Under the pieces are notes generated by a model. The model did no database searches, was not told where the DNA came from, and was given only the letters and a program-made list of their open reading frames with translations. 64,000 nt of DNA, from contig JBAIZL010000002.1 in the NCBI GenBank assembly GCA_036971475.1, forward strand, positions 51,359,229-51,423,228, given 5' to 3'. Source of the stretch: Prosapia bicincta (taxonomy: Eukaryota > Arthropoda > Insecta > Hemiptera > Cercopidae). This document shows, piece by piece, positions 9,482 through 21,928 of the stretch (positions are counted from its first letter, which is position 1; the number at the start of each line of letters is the position of its first letter). The position numbers and the translations under genes are program-made.

Positions 9482-12274
9482 CATTTATAGTATCATAAAA
9501 CAGTGTGTTATTATTACTTCAAAACTACCCCTTGACAAAATACATTATTTACTTCGGCATAGGTTTTTCATAAACATGAAGTTCCGGGATTTTAGTTCAA
9601 CAAGTATTATGTGACCAAATGGTATACTGTTATTCTTTAAAAAAGGGAGTTAACTTAAGGTAAAGTATCTAACTAATAAAAAAGATATAAAACACATTGA
9701 CATCTCATTAAAAATTTCATTCTTATCTAAAGCTTGAAAGTATCTTTTAGAATTTAAACTTGTTTGTTTCAGTTAAAAATGACCGCATATGTCGTATAAT
9801 TGGACTAAATTAAAAAGAAATTGACTATCGCGTGACTTGGTATAACAACTAATCTAATCATAGATAGAACGTTAAATACAAAATAGTAAATTCTTTTTAT
9901 AAGTATTTTTGCTCTCAATCTGCTTATGTACATTCATTGTTATTTATTTATTTAGAAAGTTTTTAATATTAACATTGTATTGAAAACTATACATGAAACA
10001 TACATAAATCGTATTATATATATTACATATGAGTAAGTATTTGTTCATTGCGATAGAAAAATATTTAGGTTTTTCTTGTCAATAATAAAACAAATATGTT
10101 AAATAAGTTTATAACATTTTTGGTCAAATAAGGTTATTTGTTATTCATCCTTTTAGTGGTAGAATAATCGGGAGATAACGAATTTAATACGAACAAGATA
10201 TTTTTAATATTATTATGTATGTGCCTGATGTGTGTGTCTAAAGAAAGAGTGACTCTAATGTTCCTGGCAGGAAGGATTCACTTGTAATATTTTTTTGTTA
10301 CCATAAACATGGTCATAAAATCAAAAGTAGTGGATATACTTGAGCTATATTACTATTGAAATATAGATTTGATGTATCATTTAAATTAGGAAATTAAATG
10401 ATCGAAATTTATTTGTGATGGATTCGATTATCTCAAGATATTTGAAATTATTAATCAAAATTAATTAAGCATCAAACCCGTTAATAACTGTTAAATATTC
10501 GACGCAAAATCATGTCCAAGTCATAACCTGTTTAAAATAGTAGAAACGTAATTTAATGTGTCATAATATTTAATAATTCATATTAATTATATTCAATACA
10601 TAATAGATATTTTAAAATAAATTTAAACAATTTTAATTGAAATTTTCCTAAACATAAATTTTTTTCGTTAAAGTTTAGAGAAATGTAAAAAAGTTAACTT
10701 TGTTCTTACACAAACCTCAAAGTGATTTCATTTACTGTAAACTTGAGCCTTAAAATGTAAACCGTCTGGCTATAACAGTTGGATGAAATTAGAAGCGAGG
10801 CCTTAGGAAAGTTTCTATAGTAAGACATTAAGGAGATCAACTTTATCGTGTGTAAATAATTATAAACACAAGAGTAAAGCTTATTTCTCGATTTGTTTCT
10901 TCTATTCTGCTTTCTAAGCAATTGTAAAAGCGCAGAAATTGAAAAAAGAAACAGTTATCTTTTGTGTTACTTTTTTACTTTAATAATAAATTTAATTTTT
11001 ACAAACACTACACATTTAATTTCTATATTTGTCTATGAATGCTGTCTTTCGTACGGCTCATTAAATGTACGGCTTTCGGACGTAATATAAGTACAAAAGT
11101 CCGTGAAATATTGTAAAGTTTTTAAAACTTAATCAAATACTTACAAAGTAATTTAATTCCATGTTTTATCAAGTAAATAGTTTTATTCAAGGATTTATTT
11201 TCATTTGGAATATCATCATCCTGTATCACTCACAGTCCTTGTAACCTAAAATTGAGTTGAAAAACATACCTTTCCATAACAAATTGTATTACTATTTATA
11301 TGATAAGCTACTCGTTTGTAGCGATAATTAGCAAATTAAATTAGAGCAAATAATAATTACTGTGTGGTTAATTAGGTGAAAGGGTTGTCTACATGTAAAT
11401 AAAAATCAGAATACTTTTCGTACTTCACTAAAGTTTTATTTTAGGAATACTTCAATCTTTATTTCTAAGAGGTTGAACAAATTGTTGCAGTTTCATTTTC
11501 TGAATACTGAGAATTACCACGTTATCTCTTAAGAGAAACACGGCCTCACTCATCCTTTAATATCGGGCTGGCCAACGTTGAAATAGCTGTGATACACGCG
11601 ACACCTAATGTTTAGCCTCTGATATCTATAAAATACACAGCATTAAAAATAGTGTTAAATTCACCAAATATATTTCTAAGTGTACACATTCATATTCTTT
11701 CATCTTTCTCAGTTTGATGTTGTCATAGTTGTAATTTACGAATATATTTATAAGTAATGTACTTTCTAAAATTTAAAAAATATTGTACAACTTTATAGTA
11801 ACAATAGAAATATGTTTATGCGCGATCAGCTAATAACTTCAGCCGTAAAGTTTATTAACGTAGTAAATTTAATTTAGAAAATATAGTTCATGTATTCTGT
11901 TAATAAATTACATTATCATTTTAAGTATTTAAAAATTGAATATTTAATTCATTTACTGATTGTAGCAAAAAAATATTGTAGCAGAAAAGACTTTTTACAC
12001 AATATTATAACAGCAAAATCTCTAAAATCTCAGACAATTAACATTAAAACTCATTTGGGGAATGGTAACTTTACTTCAAAATACTAAATTATTTCCCATT
12101 ATTTTGTCAATTGCAAAAAAAATTGTTGTACAATATCCTTATGAGATAAGTTATGGATGTATTAAACATGTAGATAAACAATACTAATTGAATACACTAT
12201 TATAGAAAATATTTCATAAATTACTTAATTATTTCAGTAGTTTATTTTAAGGTACCTGCCCTACCAGGAATACC

Positions 12275-12304
12275 TTTTGTATTATGTTTTTTGATAATAC
12301 AAAA
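12275..12304. repeat. 11-bp-arm hairpin
   Basis: TTTTGTATTAT (12275-12285) and ATAATACAAAA (12294-12304) are perfect reverse complements with an 8-base loop. No function is assigned. Confidence 0.8.
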
Positions 12305-12513
12305 ATGCCAAATTTTAGTAGTAGTTTGGGATTAGAAGATTAAATTGTAAGTACGAGCAATAAAGCAATCTTACAATCTTAGTCAAACAATCATGAGTAT
12401 AAAACCTGAAGAAATATGGGTATCTATAATAACATAATTATTTTGAATAGGTGTTACAACGATTAGTTACATACTCACAAGTATCCACTCAAAACACTTC
12501 TTTACTTCATTAC

Positions 12514-12556
12514 TCAACGTTTCGGTTCACGTATAGCAGTGAACCTCCTTCGGACC
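12514..12556 (-). ncRNA. Decayed hammerhead-ribozyme-like motif (Penelope-type 3' end)
   Basis: On the minus strand CCGAAGGA is followed by a perfect 7-bp stem, GGTTCAC (complement of 12539-12545) and GTGAACC (complement of 12524-12530), closed by an 8-base loop. GAAAC and then a GTT complete it, so GAAA and the self-complementary AACGTT follow exactly as in the better motifs at 60.15 and 61.03 kb. Relative to the hammerhead core CUGANGA it has one substitution and one extra G. Penelope-like elements are known to carry minimal hammerheads. This is probably the 3' end of a lost copy and is not expected to be catalytic. Confidence 0.5.
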
Positions 12557-12569
12557 CATTAAAAACAAA

Positions 12570-13051
12570 ATTATACAATATAGTTTGAGTAAATTAGCCC
12601 TTTAGAATCCTAAAGTAATACAAAGTAAATATAGTGTTTTATTTACAAAATTCATAGAACATAAACGTAGTTTATAAAGAAAATACAAGAAAATGTTTTC
12701 CCTAGATATGTTTTATAACAAGCTTATTAAATTTGATTTCTAAAGCGTAAAAAATGACATAAGGAAGTTTATTACAGGAAGAGAGCTCTTGCTGAAATTG
12801 TTATTTTGTCAAATGTGGGGCAAAATATTCTAATAAAATTACTAACTTAAAATATTTCTAATAAATTATATGTCTATCAATGATAAAATTGAATTGTTTG
12901 TAAAATACTGATAATACAAAAAAATACTTACAAAAAATTAGTTTAAAGTTTGAGCATTTGTTGATTTTTTCTTCACTCCAGGATAGTCGGTGTTAACTGT
13001 AGCAACCGAGATAATTTTTTTTGACATAGAATAATTCTGTTGACTTGGAAA

Positions 13052-13107
<56 letters not shown>

Positions 13108-14195
13108 TTTATACTTCATTACAAAATGTATCGTTGTGCTACGGTTATATTTTTTTGAATTTGTTTAATGTGTTTCGGTTTTAAAAAGCTTTTTGTTTTG
13201 TTTGACCAAAGGAGGATTCCATAGGTAAATCGGAAGGTATGTATTTCATATGAATTTTGAGAATTGGTTTTTATTGGTCGTAACAAAACCAATGAAGTTA
13301 TTAAAAATAGACGTAAAATTCTAAAAATAGTAATTTCTTATAATCTCTATACTAACCATAAAAAATATATCAAATAATCTTTATCACGTTTAATCAAAAA
13401 GATAAATATTAAATAATAGATATATACCTTTACTTAATGGAGATCTATGTAATTTAATTTGAACTGAAGTGTTGTATATTGGTAATCTATTTACAATTTT
13501 TAGAGATTTATTAAGAACTAAAATTGTTCTTCTAACGTTTGTAGAAAATATTTATCAAATATTTATATCATGTATAGCTTTGAGTGTGAATTGCTTTTCC
13601 ACAGCACTAGGTAATTTGAACATTCTGCAGGTTATTTATGGCGAGCGTTACGCGAAGCCAGGATTAAAATGAGTACAGTGATTAATATCACGAAATGACT
13701 GCAATCAAAATCCTCTAGGTTTAGCCCATATACTGTTTTATCTCGTATTGTATCGTTTTATGTACTTTTTACAACTATCTAATCTTACAAACCGTTACTT
13801 CATGGTAAATTAGGCAGATGATATGATGTAAAGCCTGTATCATAACTAATGTAAGGTGAAAAAATAAATGAAATAAACTCTACCATACAAATATATATAT
13901 ATTTAAAGAGTTAGTGGTTTCCCTAATTGTTTTATTAATTACACTTCTCTATGATATTTTCTATGTTTTAATGTTTGTATGTTTTTATCTAGCTGAGTCA
14001 AAATATGAAGTCGCTTTTCACCTAACACGCATAGTTTTTCATACAAACATGAAAGGATGTTTTCATTACAATTGTTTGTCAGTTGGCTGTTAGCTGAAAC
14101 AGTTAGTTTAAGGTTATGTTATGGTTTAGTGTACTGTTGCTGTGCTGTTTAGTGTGTAACCTAATGAAATTTAACTTGTAAAGTTACGTATGTTA
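12570..14195. other. AT-rich intergenic DNA
   Basis: It holds an (AT)n tract at 13057-13105 and one short open frame (13469-13672) without recognisable content. Confidence 0.5.
13057..13105. repeat. (AT)n microsatellite
   Basis: About 24 AT units. Confidence 0.95.
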
Positions 14196-14199
14196 CTAT

Positions 14200-14930
14200 A
14201 AAGCATGGGCAAATACAACCAGATTAGTACAATAGGCAAACGTATTGGTGATCAGGACCAGCGTTAGGGACCCCATAAAATTAGTAAGGCATGTGTTGAG
14301 ACTTTGAGGTTGTGGAGCTATGATAAAAAGAAATCTATGCCTTTCGCTATTCCAATAGTGCGAAAAGAACCTCAGAGCCATGTAAACGTTTATTAACTCT
14401 GTATGGTTAATGTAGAGGGGTACAATGGAAAAAGCAAAAAGAACATAACTTATCACAATATTTCTTCGGCTTTGAGACCAGTTCCACATGATGAATTACT
14501 TACAGTCCTGTCCTACCTGAAGATGTGGGAAAAATTATTGTCGACTCACATCCTGATCATGGCAATTGTTTAACTTCTGATGAGGATCGTCCTCAACTCT
14601 TCACCCAGTGTCAGCTCAACGACCTGACTCGGGACTTACATCTTTGAAAAGGAGGAGCAGCTGATCCCATCTTAAAGCCTAAAATCATCTAACTCTTGGA
14701 ACAATATTTTCATGGTGTAGGCACAGAGATAATGAGCCTTTGCCTTATTTTGATGAAAAAGGATCGCTGATTTATTGCAGTAACATCGAAGGGCAGAAGA
14801 ATCTTTTTGGTATTTCCTACATCCCTCAAGAATGGAGTTTGTTTATAGATTAATCTGAAAGAAGTCTTTAACGAGTGCTATTTCGTAATGGAAACATAGA
14901 AAGTCCGAAAAGCGAAGTTTCAATCAACTT
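14200..14930 (+). pseudogene. Relic of an uncharacterised multicopy arthropod protein family
   Basis: Reading the plus strand in shifting frames gives CVETLRLWSYDKKKSMPFAI, then EPQSHVNVY, EGYNGKSKKN and SSALRPVPHDE. Later segments are QLNDLTRDLHL, DEKGSLIYCSNIEG and IPQEWSLFID. This order matches, from memory, a protein family found in many near-identical genomic copies in aphids, other arthropods and cnidarians. Its hallmarks are MPFGVPMVWREP, LPSAIRPVPH, LNDLVRDL, YCNDI and SEWRLFIDSS. The function of that family is unknown to me; its copy number suggests a mobile or co-opted gene. Here there are many stops and frame changes, and the expected downstream half is missing. Confidence 0.65.
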
Positions 14931-15271
14931 GAAAAGAAAAAACTGTATAGATCCCTTAGTGTATTACTTTCTCTCACATGTAACATGATACTGACAATTA
15001 CATTTTACAAATAGTGCTATCGAGACTATAATAAACTCACCTGCCTTCAGCGCTAAAATAAAAGCTGTTAAAGTCTCCCTCACTCTATTTACCTTTCCAT
15101 AAAAACAACATTATTTTCTATTAAGTCTGTTGCAACACATTAACCTAGAAATCTATAACTGACGGAGTAGATTTTCATTACAAGGTTTACACGTTAAAGT
15201 AAAGGATGAATCTAGCTTTCAATATTGGATACGAAATATGCTTGTAGGCCCTACCGTCAATTTATTCTTTT
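14931..15271. other. Intergenic DNA before the BEL/Pao element
   Basis: No gene or repeat is supported. Confidence 0.5.
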
Positions 15272-15276
15272 ATGAT
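15272..15276. repeat. BEL/Pao target-site duplication (left)
   Basis: ATGAT directly precedes the 5' LTR and is repeated at 21929-21933. BEL/Pao integrases typically make 4-6 bp duplications. Confidence 0.9.
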
Positions 15277-15731
15277 TGTTACGTACCTTTCTTTAAATTA
15301 AATATTATCTAAAAAACAGTGTAAATGCTTCAGAGAGGGACTCCTTATCGGCCAACCTTTGTCCCTTACAAGGTTCGGTACGCCCCAGTTCCTTTCGAAT
15401 CGTCGGTTAAACGACATCTCTCCCGTCACTCTCGACGTGACGTAGTTTCTTGTGTGTTCTAAACGAGGCTCGGTTTAGACCATTTTTCTCTCTTTGTTTC
15501 TCCCGTTGTGGATAGTACTATTAGCATTAATAGTGACATTTGAATATAAGTGATTTCTTTTAAGTTCAACAGGTAAATGATAAGTGCGGGAAAGGGTGCA
15601 CCCGAATAACTGTCCGACAAGTGGTGGTACTTCGCCCAGTGAGGTATGTACAAAAATGTCAACTTCATTCATTTAATTATTAAAGGTCCTCTGGAAATCA
15701 ATGTTGCCGTTACATGGCAAAATATTCAACA
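15277..15731 (+). repeat. BEL/Pao 5' LTR
   Basis: The TG...CA boundaries match the 3' LTR base for base. Compared with the 3' LTR it carries an extra 17 bp near 15629-15645 and about eight substitutions. As in other LTR elements it should contain the promoter and polyadenylation signals; I could not pin the transcription start. Confidence 0.95.
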
Positions 15732-15735
15732 TTTT

Positions 15736-15753
15736 TGGTCCTACGTTCCGGAT
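15736..15753 (+). promoter_or_regulatory. Primer-binding site of BEL/Pao element
   Basis: TGGTCCTACGTTCCGGAT starts four bases after the 5' LTR. The leading TGG pairs with the CCA end of a tRNA. I did not assign the tRNA species. Confidence 0.7.
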
Positions 15754-16430
15754 CATTTGAAAAGGTCCTATGTTAAAACATGTCCACATGAGTGACGTAC
15801 ATATTTCCAACCGCACGCAATATCTTGTCCTTGTTACAAGGCTTACCTCACTCAATTTCTTATCTATCAGCTGTGCATATAGAGTAGACTATAACAAACC
15901 CTCTCTGAAAGCATATCTTTATAATTAACTACACTCGTCTATTTGTAAACAGTTCGTATGATTCAAAGTTTATGTTTCTCACTCATACCAATGTTAATAG
16001 GCTAATATATTTATAAATATTTTCTGCTAACTATTTAGTATGGTAAAAGAAGTCACCTATGATTTCACTGCTTGTAAATTGCAAATTTATATTTATGGCT
16101 TATTGTTTTCAAGCAGATCATTCAGTTACACGCTGTCCAATGTAATTGTTATTATTTCTTTTTAAAATATTTACATTTTTCATAATTTGTATTGAACGTT
16201 TTTCTTATTGCAATTATTTGAAGATATCTTGTTGTTGTAACATTGAATAAGAGACATTTGTTTACTTCAACTGGTTACGTCCGTTCCTAAGTTCAAACAT
16301 TCAATATTTACATTTCTTTGTGAGAAACTAGTTTATGCTTTCTCTATCGCTCTTGCTATTAGTATAGCATATTTTGTTAGTGTATTTAAAGAACCTTATT
16401 GTTATTGTAGATATAATTCAATTCTACAAG

Positions 16431-18371
16431 ATGGCCAAATCACTAAGGGTAATCACTGCTAAGAAGGAAGCTCTATTTTCCCAGATCTAATCTATTTATG
16501 ATCTCACGCAAAAGATTTCTGATAAAGCAATAATGCAGGAATTAATGATCCGAGCTCCCTCCGAGCTCCGCATTAAACAAGAATTTTTAGACACATTGGA
16601 CTTATTCAATGAACTCTCGTTGGAAAAAGATAACGATTTTATTCCCAATTTCTCAACTTCGGCTGTGGTTAATGATCTTGTTTCTCGCATAAATTACACT
16701 GTTGCTTCAATAGAAGCGAAACAAGCTGCTAGGCAAAAAACCGAAGCTAGCTCTTCACTCTCGTCGCAAATCCCACTGCGACTTCCAAAATTGGAACTCA
16801 AGCATTTCACGGGTGATACATTTGAATGGATTGCGTTCAAAAATCTCTTTGACTCTACCATACATGAAAATACATTTCTCAATGCTGTCAACAAACTACA
16901 GTATTTGCTCAGTGTACTCTCAGGCGAACCATTAAAATTAATTAACTCTTTACCGATTTCGGAAGTTAATTATCAAGTCGCGTATGACCTTCTTATGGAA
17001 AGATATCATTCTCCAAGACGATTAATGTCAATTCATCTCAATAGAATTCTCGACCTGCCGAATATCAATTACACTTCTAACCAAATGAGTAACTTTGTTA
17101 CAAGTTACACAGAGAACACCCAAGCCTTGAAGGGGCTAAAAATTGACCATAAAGTCTATTCATGCCTTAAGTTTAAGGCCAAATCTCCAACTGAGCATTT
17201 GAAGATCGCGAAGTCGTATAGTAGATGTATTTCATGTTTGGGCGCTCAGAGTGTGAAGTATTGTAAATCCAAATCGACTTGTTTTCAATGTAAAAGGAAA
17301 CATCACACTCTTCTCCATTTCGACAACGATCACCTGCCTCAGCATACACCATTAAAGTCCTCTCTTTCCCAGGACCAAGGTGTAACAGAAGTTGTTCAGT
17401 CACCTATTAGTATGACTTCTCAGGCGACTAATCCTACCTCTCAAAGTACAACTGTGCTCCTGGGCACACTTTTAGTAAAACTCTCCTCTCCTACCGGGAC
17501 GACTTATGTTTTCCGGGCTCTGGTGGACTCAGGAAGCCAATCCTCATTTATTTCAGAGCAAGTAGGTCAACTAATGTGTGTAACTCGAACGAGAAGTAAT
17601 CACAACATTGTTAGACTTTCTCAAACTCTTACTCGCTCAAGGGGCATGACCTCTTTAGGCGTGCACACTCTCGATGGCACAGTAATAGCTGCCAAACTTA
17701 ATTTTCTCATTCTCGACAAAATTTGCGTCGATTTACCTCGTACTCACATTGACGTTAAAGTACTAAATAAGGTACAATCTTATACGCTTGCCGACCCTAC
17801 TTTTCATTTGCCAAGTCGCATTGATATTCTTCTGGGCGGCGCTCTTTTTCCTTTAATATTGACTCCAACTACGCATTCTCTCGTCTCTAATATGCAGTGC
17901 CTGATAGGCACTCACTTTGGATTCATGGTTATGGGAGAAGCTCCATGTCTGCCTACCTGTGAAAGGGAATCTAGTGCTAGTATGTCCACCACATTACTCA
18001 CGGTGAATGACTTGGAACTACACAATTCTCTGCAAAAATTCTGGCAACATGAAGAAGTGCCCTTCACCTCAAAACCCTCACCACATGATCAAGCATGTGA
18101 AGCTCATTATGTCGCTACTCATACACGCGACAGTTCAGGTCGTTACTGTGTCCGACTTCCTTTCAACCAAGATAAACCTCCTCTCGGAACTTCTCGCGGG
18201 AACGCGGAAGTACGATTAATATCTCTCGACCAAAGGTTCAACTCTAAGCCTCGCTTCAAGCAACTTTATGCAGAATTCATGTCTGACTATTTGACTTCTG
18301 GACACATGATACTTCCCCAAAACACTCAGCTCAGATTACCTCACTACGTTTACCTCATCATGGGATTCTAA
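16431..18371 (+). pseudogene. BEL/Pao gag-protease segment (nonsense codon, frameshift)
   Basis: The likely original start is ATG at 16431 (MAKSLRV), but a TAA at 16488-16490 stops that frame. The same frame then runs open from 16491 and contains ATG 16533, giving 612 residues. Counting from that second ATG, a DUF1759 Gag region spans roughly residues 83-205 (LPKLELKHFTGD). It is joined abruptly to a C/H knuckle at about 232-262 (CISC...C...CFQCKRKHHTLLH). The C-terminal part of Gag usually found between them looks deleted in frame. A retropepsin-like DUF1758 domain follows, with DSGS at 332-335, then the conserved LQKFW linker. The frame is lost near 18345-18371, just before the reverse transcriptase. 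Confidence 0.9.
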
Positions 18372-20361
18372 AGGAATCCAGCACCACTACTCGCCTTCGA
18401 ACAGTCTTTGATGCCAGTGCAAAAACATACAACGGTTTCTCTCTCAACGACACCCTGTGGACAGGACAGAAAATGCAGACCAACATTTGTGATCTGTTAC
18501 TCATTTTCGCTATCATAATGTGGTTTTTACTTGCGATATACGACAGATGTATCGTCAGATCAAAGTCCACCCTAATGATCAACCTTATCAGCTGATCCTA
18601 TGGAGGGACCATGTCGATCAACCTGTTTGCACTTATCAATTGACCACAGTAATCTATGGACTTAGTTGTTCACCTTACCTGGCGATAAGAACTCTTCATC
18701 AGCTCGCCTCCGAAGAAGGTACTTCATTCCCTCAGGCTGCCGAAGTACTCCGCACACAAATGTTTGTCGACGACATTATTGAGGGTGGTGATTGCATTGA
18801 TGAGGCCTCTCATTTGAAAACTCAGGTCATTTCTCTTTTACTTCGAGGTGACTTCGAATTGCGGAAATGGACTACTAACGCTTATCAACTATTACAGGAT
18901 CTTCCAGACGAACACCTAGAGACACCCACGTTTCTTCAGGATACCGCAAAACCTCATTATAATATTCTCGGACTTCATTGGTCATCCACTTCGGACGCTT
19001 TTACTTACCATTTGAATTTTCCTCGAAACTCTAAAACTAAACGCCAAGTGCTCAGCGTTATCGCTCAAATTTATGACCCTTGTGGTTTCCTTTCGCCTGT
19101 TGTCATGTGGGCGAAATGTTTTATGCAGCTCCTCTGGACAAAAGGGTTGGACTGGGACCAATCCCTACCACCTGAACTTCTAACTCAGTGGCAAACATTT
19201 GCAAAGACTTCTTATTGTTTAAAAAATATTGTAATTCCGCGGGCTTTACGCTTGAGTCACTCGCCTAACATTGAGTTACACGGTTTCTCAGATGCTTCTG
19301 AGAGTGGATACGCTGCTGTCATTTACTTAAGATGCCAGATTAGTGACAACTCGGTGGTAATTCGGCAGCTATTATCGAAGACTCGGGTAGCCCCACTAAA
19401 AAAACTCACTGTACCTCGCTTGGAGCTAAGTGCTGCTCATTTACTCGCTCAATTAGTGGCGTATATTATATCTCTTTATAACAAAAAAATGGAATTTTCC
19501 TCTGTTTTTCTATGGTGCGATTCGACAGTAACACTGACATGGATACAAACACCTCCTTATCGACTAAAAACCTTTGTCTCCAATCGGGTAGCGCAGGTTC
19601 AAGAATTATTGCCTTCTCACTATTGGAGGAGCGTATCGAGTGAACACAATCCCGCTGACTGCGCGGCACGTGGATTACTTCCTTCAGACCTACCTCAACA
19701 TAAATTATGGTGGTACGGACCCTCTTGGTTACAACAGTCTCATGATAACTGGCCTATATCTCATTTTGAGCCTGGACAACTCATTGACACAGGGGAATAT
19801 AAACCTATTTCACCTATATCTCTTCTCTCCACTGTTCACTCAGAATGGGACTTGCTGCGGAAATATTCTAGCTTTAGTCGACTGCGGCGTGTAATGGCGT
19901 ACTTGTTGCGTTTCATACACAACTCTCGTCACTTAGGAAGAACTGTTGGACCTCTCACTACGGGGGAGTTGAACTCAGCCAGAATCCGAATATTCAAATT
20001 ACTTCAGGCATCATCCTTCATCAAAGATTTAAAGGCATTAGGACACACCCCTCCTAACAGGGTATCTTCTAGGCTTCGACGATTAACACCATTTCTCGAT
20101 AGCGATGGCGTCCTGCGAGTTGGTGGACGACTTGAAGCAGTACAGATTCGTTATGAGACACAACATCCGGTGATTTTGCCTAAGAAACACCCTGTGGTTG
20201 ACTCCTTGATTGACCTATATCATCGGAAGTACCTTCATTCTGGAGTTCAACTCACTCAATCACTTCTCGCACAAGAAGTGTGGATATTGTGTGCTCGGAA
20301 TGTAATCCGTGCACGCGTCTTCAAGTGTACTGTGTGCTTTAAGCACCGACCTAAAAATTAA
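18371..20361 (+). pseudogene. BEL/Pao reverse transcriptase, RNase H and integrase zinc finger (broken)
   Basis: The start of the RT domain (VFDASAKT, SLNDTLW) is readable at 18371-18500 in a frame different from both neighbours. A second frameshift at about 18500-18508 leads into the 613-residue frame from 18520. There, counted from 18520, TCD at residues 4-6 carries the first catalytic aspartate and FVDD lies at 82-85. RNase H carboxylates are D258 (FSDAS), E302 (RLELSA), D334 (WCDST) and D380 (NPADCA). The integrase H-H-C-C finger lies at about 566-606. The frame ends in TAA at 20359-20361, a nonsense codon, because the next segment continues in the same frame. The enzyme copies the RNA, removes the template and begins integration, but this copy cannot make a joined polyprotein. 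Confidence 0.93.
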
Positions 20362-21318
20362 AATCCTCTTATGGGAAACTTACCTCAACCTCGACTGACC
20401 CTTACTCGCCCATTTCTCAACACAGGCATTGATTATGGTGGTCCTTTCACTCTGAAAGTACATAATCTACGCTCTATTCGAACCATCAAGGCATACATCT
20501 GTGTCTTTGTTTGCCTTGTCACCAAAGCTGTTCACATTGAGGTTGTCACTGATCTCTCGAAGGAACCGTTCATCGCAGCATTGACTCGATTTGTGTCTAG
20601 ACGAGGTCTTTGTCAACACGTCTATTCCGACTGCGGAACAAACTTTGTGGGAGTTGACAATGCTCTGCGATCTCTACTCAGGACCTCAGGACAAGATCTC
20701 GTTGGTGAATTTTCATTTCAACGTGGAGTTAATTTTCACTTCAATCCTCCTGCTGCACCTCATCAAGGAGGGCTATGGGAAAGCGCAATTAAAAGCGCTA
20801 AACATCACTTGCATCGCGTCATAGGTGAACACGTTCTAACTCTCTCCGAGTTCATGACTCTGACAACTCAAGTCGAGTCAATCCTCAACTCTCGACCACT
20901 CACACCTTTGTCTAACGATCCTTCCGATCTCACTGCGCTGACCCCAGGACACTTTTTAATTGGAGCTCCACTCGTCGCCGTACTTGAAATAAATCTGGCT
21001 GAAGTCCCTACTAATCGACTTAAGCATTGGCACCTCGTCTATGCTTTTCACCAACGCGTGTGGAAAAGGTGGCAGCTGGAATATCATCACACTCTACAGC
21101 AGCGGACCAAATGGACGGAAACGACAGACAACCTTCATGTGGGCGACCTAGTGCTAGTCCATCAACCTACTCCGCCTCTCTCTTGATCATTGGCAAGAGT
21201 GACACAAGTGTTCCCTGGCACAGACGGTGTGGTGCGAGTTGTTCAGCTCAAGACACAGCAAGGACTTATAACTCGACCTTCTCATAAGGTTTGTCCCCTG
21301 CCCATTAGTGCAGAATAA
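20362..21318 (+). pseudogene. BEL/Pao integrase core and DUF5641 tail
   Basis: Counting from ATG 20371, the DDE core has D21 (GIDYGGP), D87 (YSDCGTNF) and E137 (GGLWESAI), all present. A DUF5641 region follows (LKHWHLVYAFHQRVWKRW, HVGDLVLV). The frame ends at 21186. The conserved end of the tail (RVTQVFPG, ITRPSHKVCPLP) continues in another frame to TAA at 21316-21318, so there is a frameshift at about 21180-21200. It is in the same frame as the RT segment upstream, separated only by the stop at 20359. Confidence 0.92.
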
Positions 21319-21466
21319 ACTTTTTCTCATGTCTCTAGAAAAGGAATTTTTATTTTTTATTAGTGTATATTTGTTTTTTGTAAGGAACTCTCATTTTGTT
21401 TATTGTTAATTATTATTTTTTTCTCTCATGCTGGGGTAGCTTATATTGTATTCTTCTTTGAATCCC

Positions 21467-21489
21467 AGGAGGATTCAAGGCCCCCGGTA
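21467..21489 (+). promoter_or_regulatory. Candidate polypurine tract
   Basis: AGGAGGATTCAAGG followed by CCCCCGGTA directly precedes the 3' LTR, the place where plus-strand DNA synthesis is primed. The purine run is interrupted by TTC, so its exact limits are uncertain. Confidence 0.5.
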
Positions 21490-21928
21490 TGTTACGTACC
21501 TTTCTTTAAATTAAATATTATCTAAAAAACAGTGTAAACGCTTCAGAGAGGGACTCCTTATCGGCCAATCTTTGTCCCTTACAAAGTTCGGTACGGCTCC
21601 AGTTCCTTTCGAATCGTCGGTTAAACGACATCTCTCCCGTCACTCTCGACGTGACGTAGTTTCTTGTGTGTTCTAAACGAGGCTCGGTTTAGACAATTTT
21701 TCTCTCTTTGTTTCTCCCGTTGTGGATACTACTATTAGCATTAATAGTGACATTTGAATATAAGTGATTTCTTTTAAGTTCAACAGGTAAATGATAAGTG
21801 CGGGAAAGGGTGCACCCGAAGAACTGTCCGACAAGTGGTGGTATGTACAAAAATGTCAACTTCATTCATTTAATTATTTAAGGTCCTCTGGAAATCAATG
21901 TTGCCGTTACATGGCAAAATATTCAACA
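21490..21928 (+). repeat. BEL/Pao 3' LTR
   Basis: It starts directly after CCCCCGGTA and ends TTCAACA before the ATGAT duplication. Confidence 0.95.

Larger units (their letters stand above)
7859..12450. other. AT-rich intergenic DNA with one dispersed repeat
   Basis: No gene is supported. An (AAT)n tract lies at 9455-9481, and 8830-9010 is related to 28395-28560. The short open frames at 10706-11090 and 11890-12087 have no recognisable content. Confidence 0.5.
15277..21928 (+). mobile_element. Full-length BEL/Pao LTR retrotransposon (inactive)
   Basis: The element has a 455-bp 5' LTR and a 439-bp 3' LTR, both starting TGTTACG and ending TTCAACA. The 5-bp duplication ATGAT flanks both ends (15272-15276 and 21929-21933). 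Inside lie a primer-binding site, a single gag-pol reading direction ordered Gag, protease, reverse transcriptase, RNase H, integrase, and a purine-rich stretch before the 3' LTR. That domain order and the FVDD reverse transcriptase, DUF1759 and DUF1758 domains identify BEL/Pao. No envelope-like frame exists between pol and the 3' LTR. The LTRs differ by about eight substitutions plus a 17-bp and a 1-bp indel, so insertion is fairly recent. The coding part has at least three frameshifts and two nonsense codons. Confidence 0.95.

Noticed and set aside
14558..14580. CTGATGAGGATCGTCCTCAA looks like a hammerhead core with a GGA/TCC stem.
   Set aside because: No GAAA follows the stem, and the sequence lies inside the coding relic at 14.2-14.9 kb, so a chance match is more likely.
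20371..20371. ATG 20371 as the start of a separate integrase gene.
   Set aside because: The same frame is open on both sides of the stop at 20359-20361 and BEL/Pao encodes one polyprotein, so this is a nonsense mutation rather than a new gene.
21319..21489. An envelope gene in the BEL/Pao element.
   Set aside because: Only about 170 bp lie between the end of pol and the 3' LTR, with no frame.
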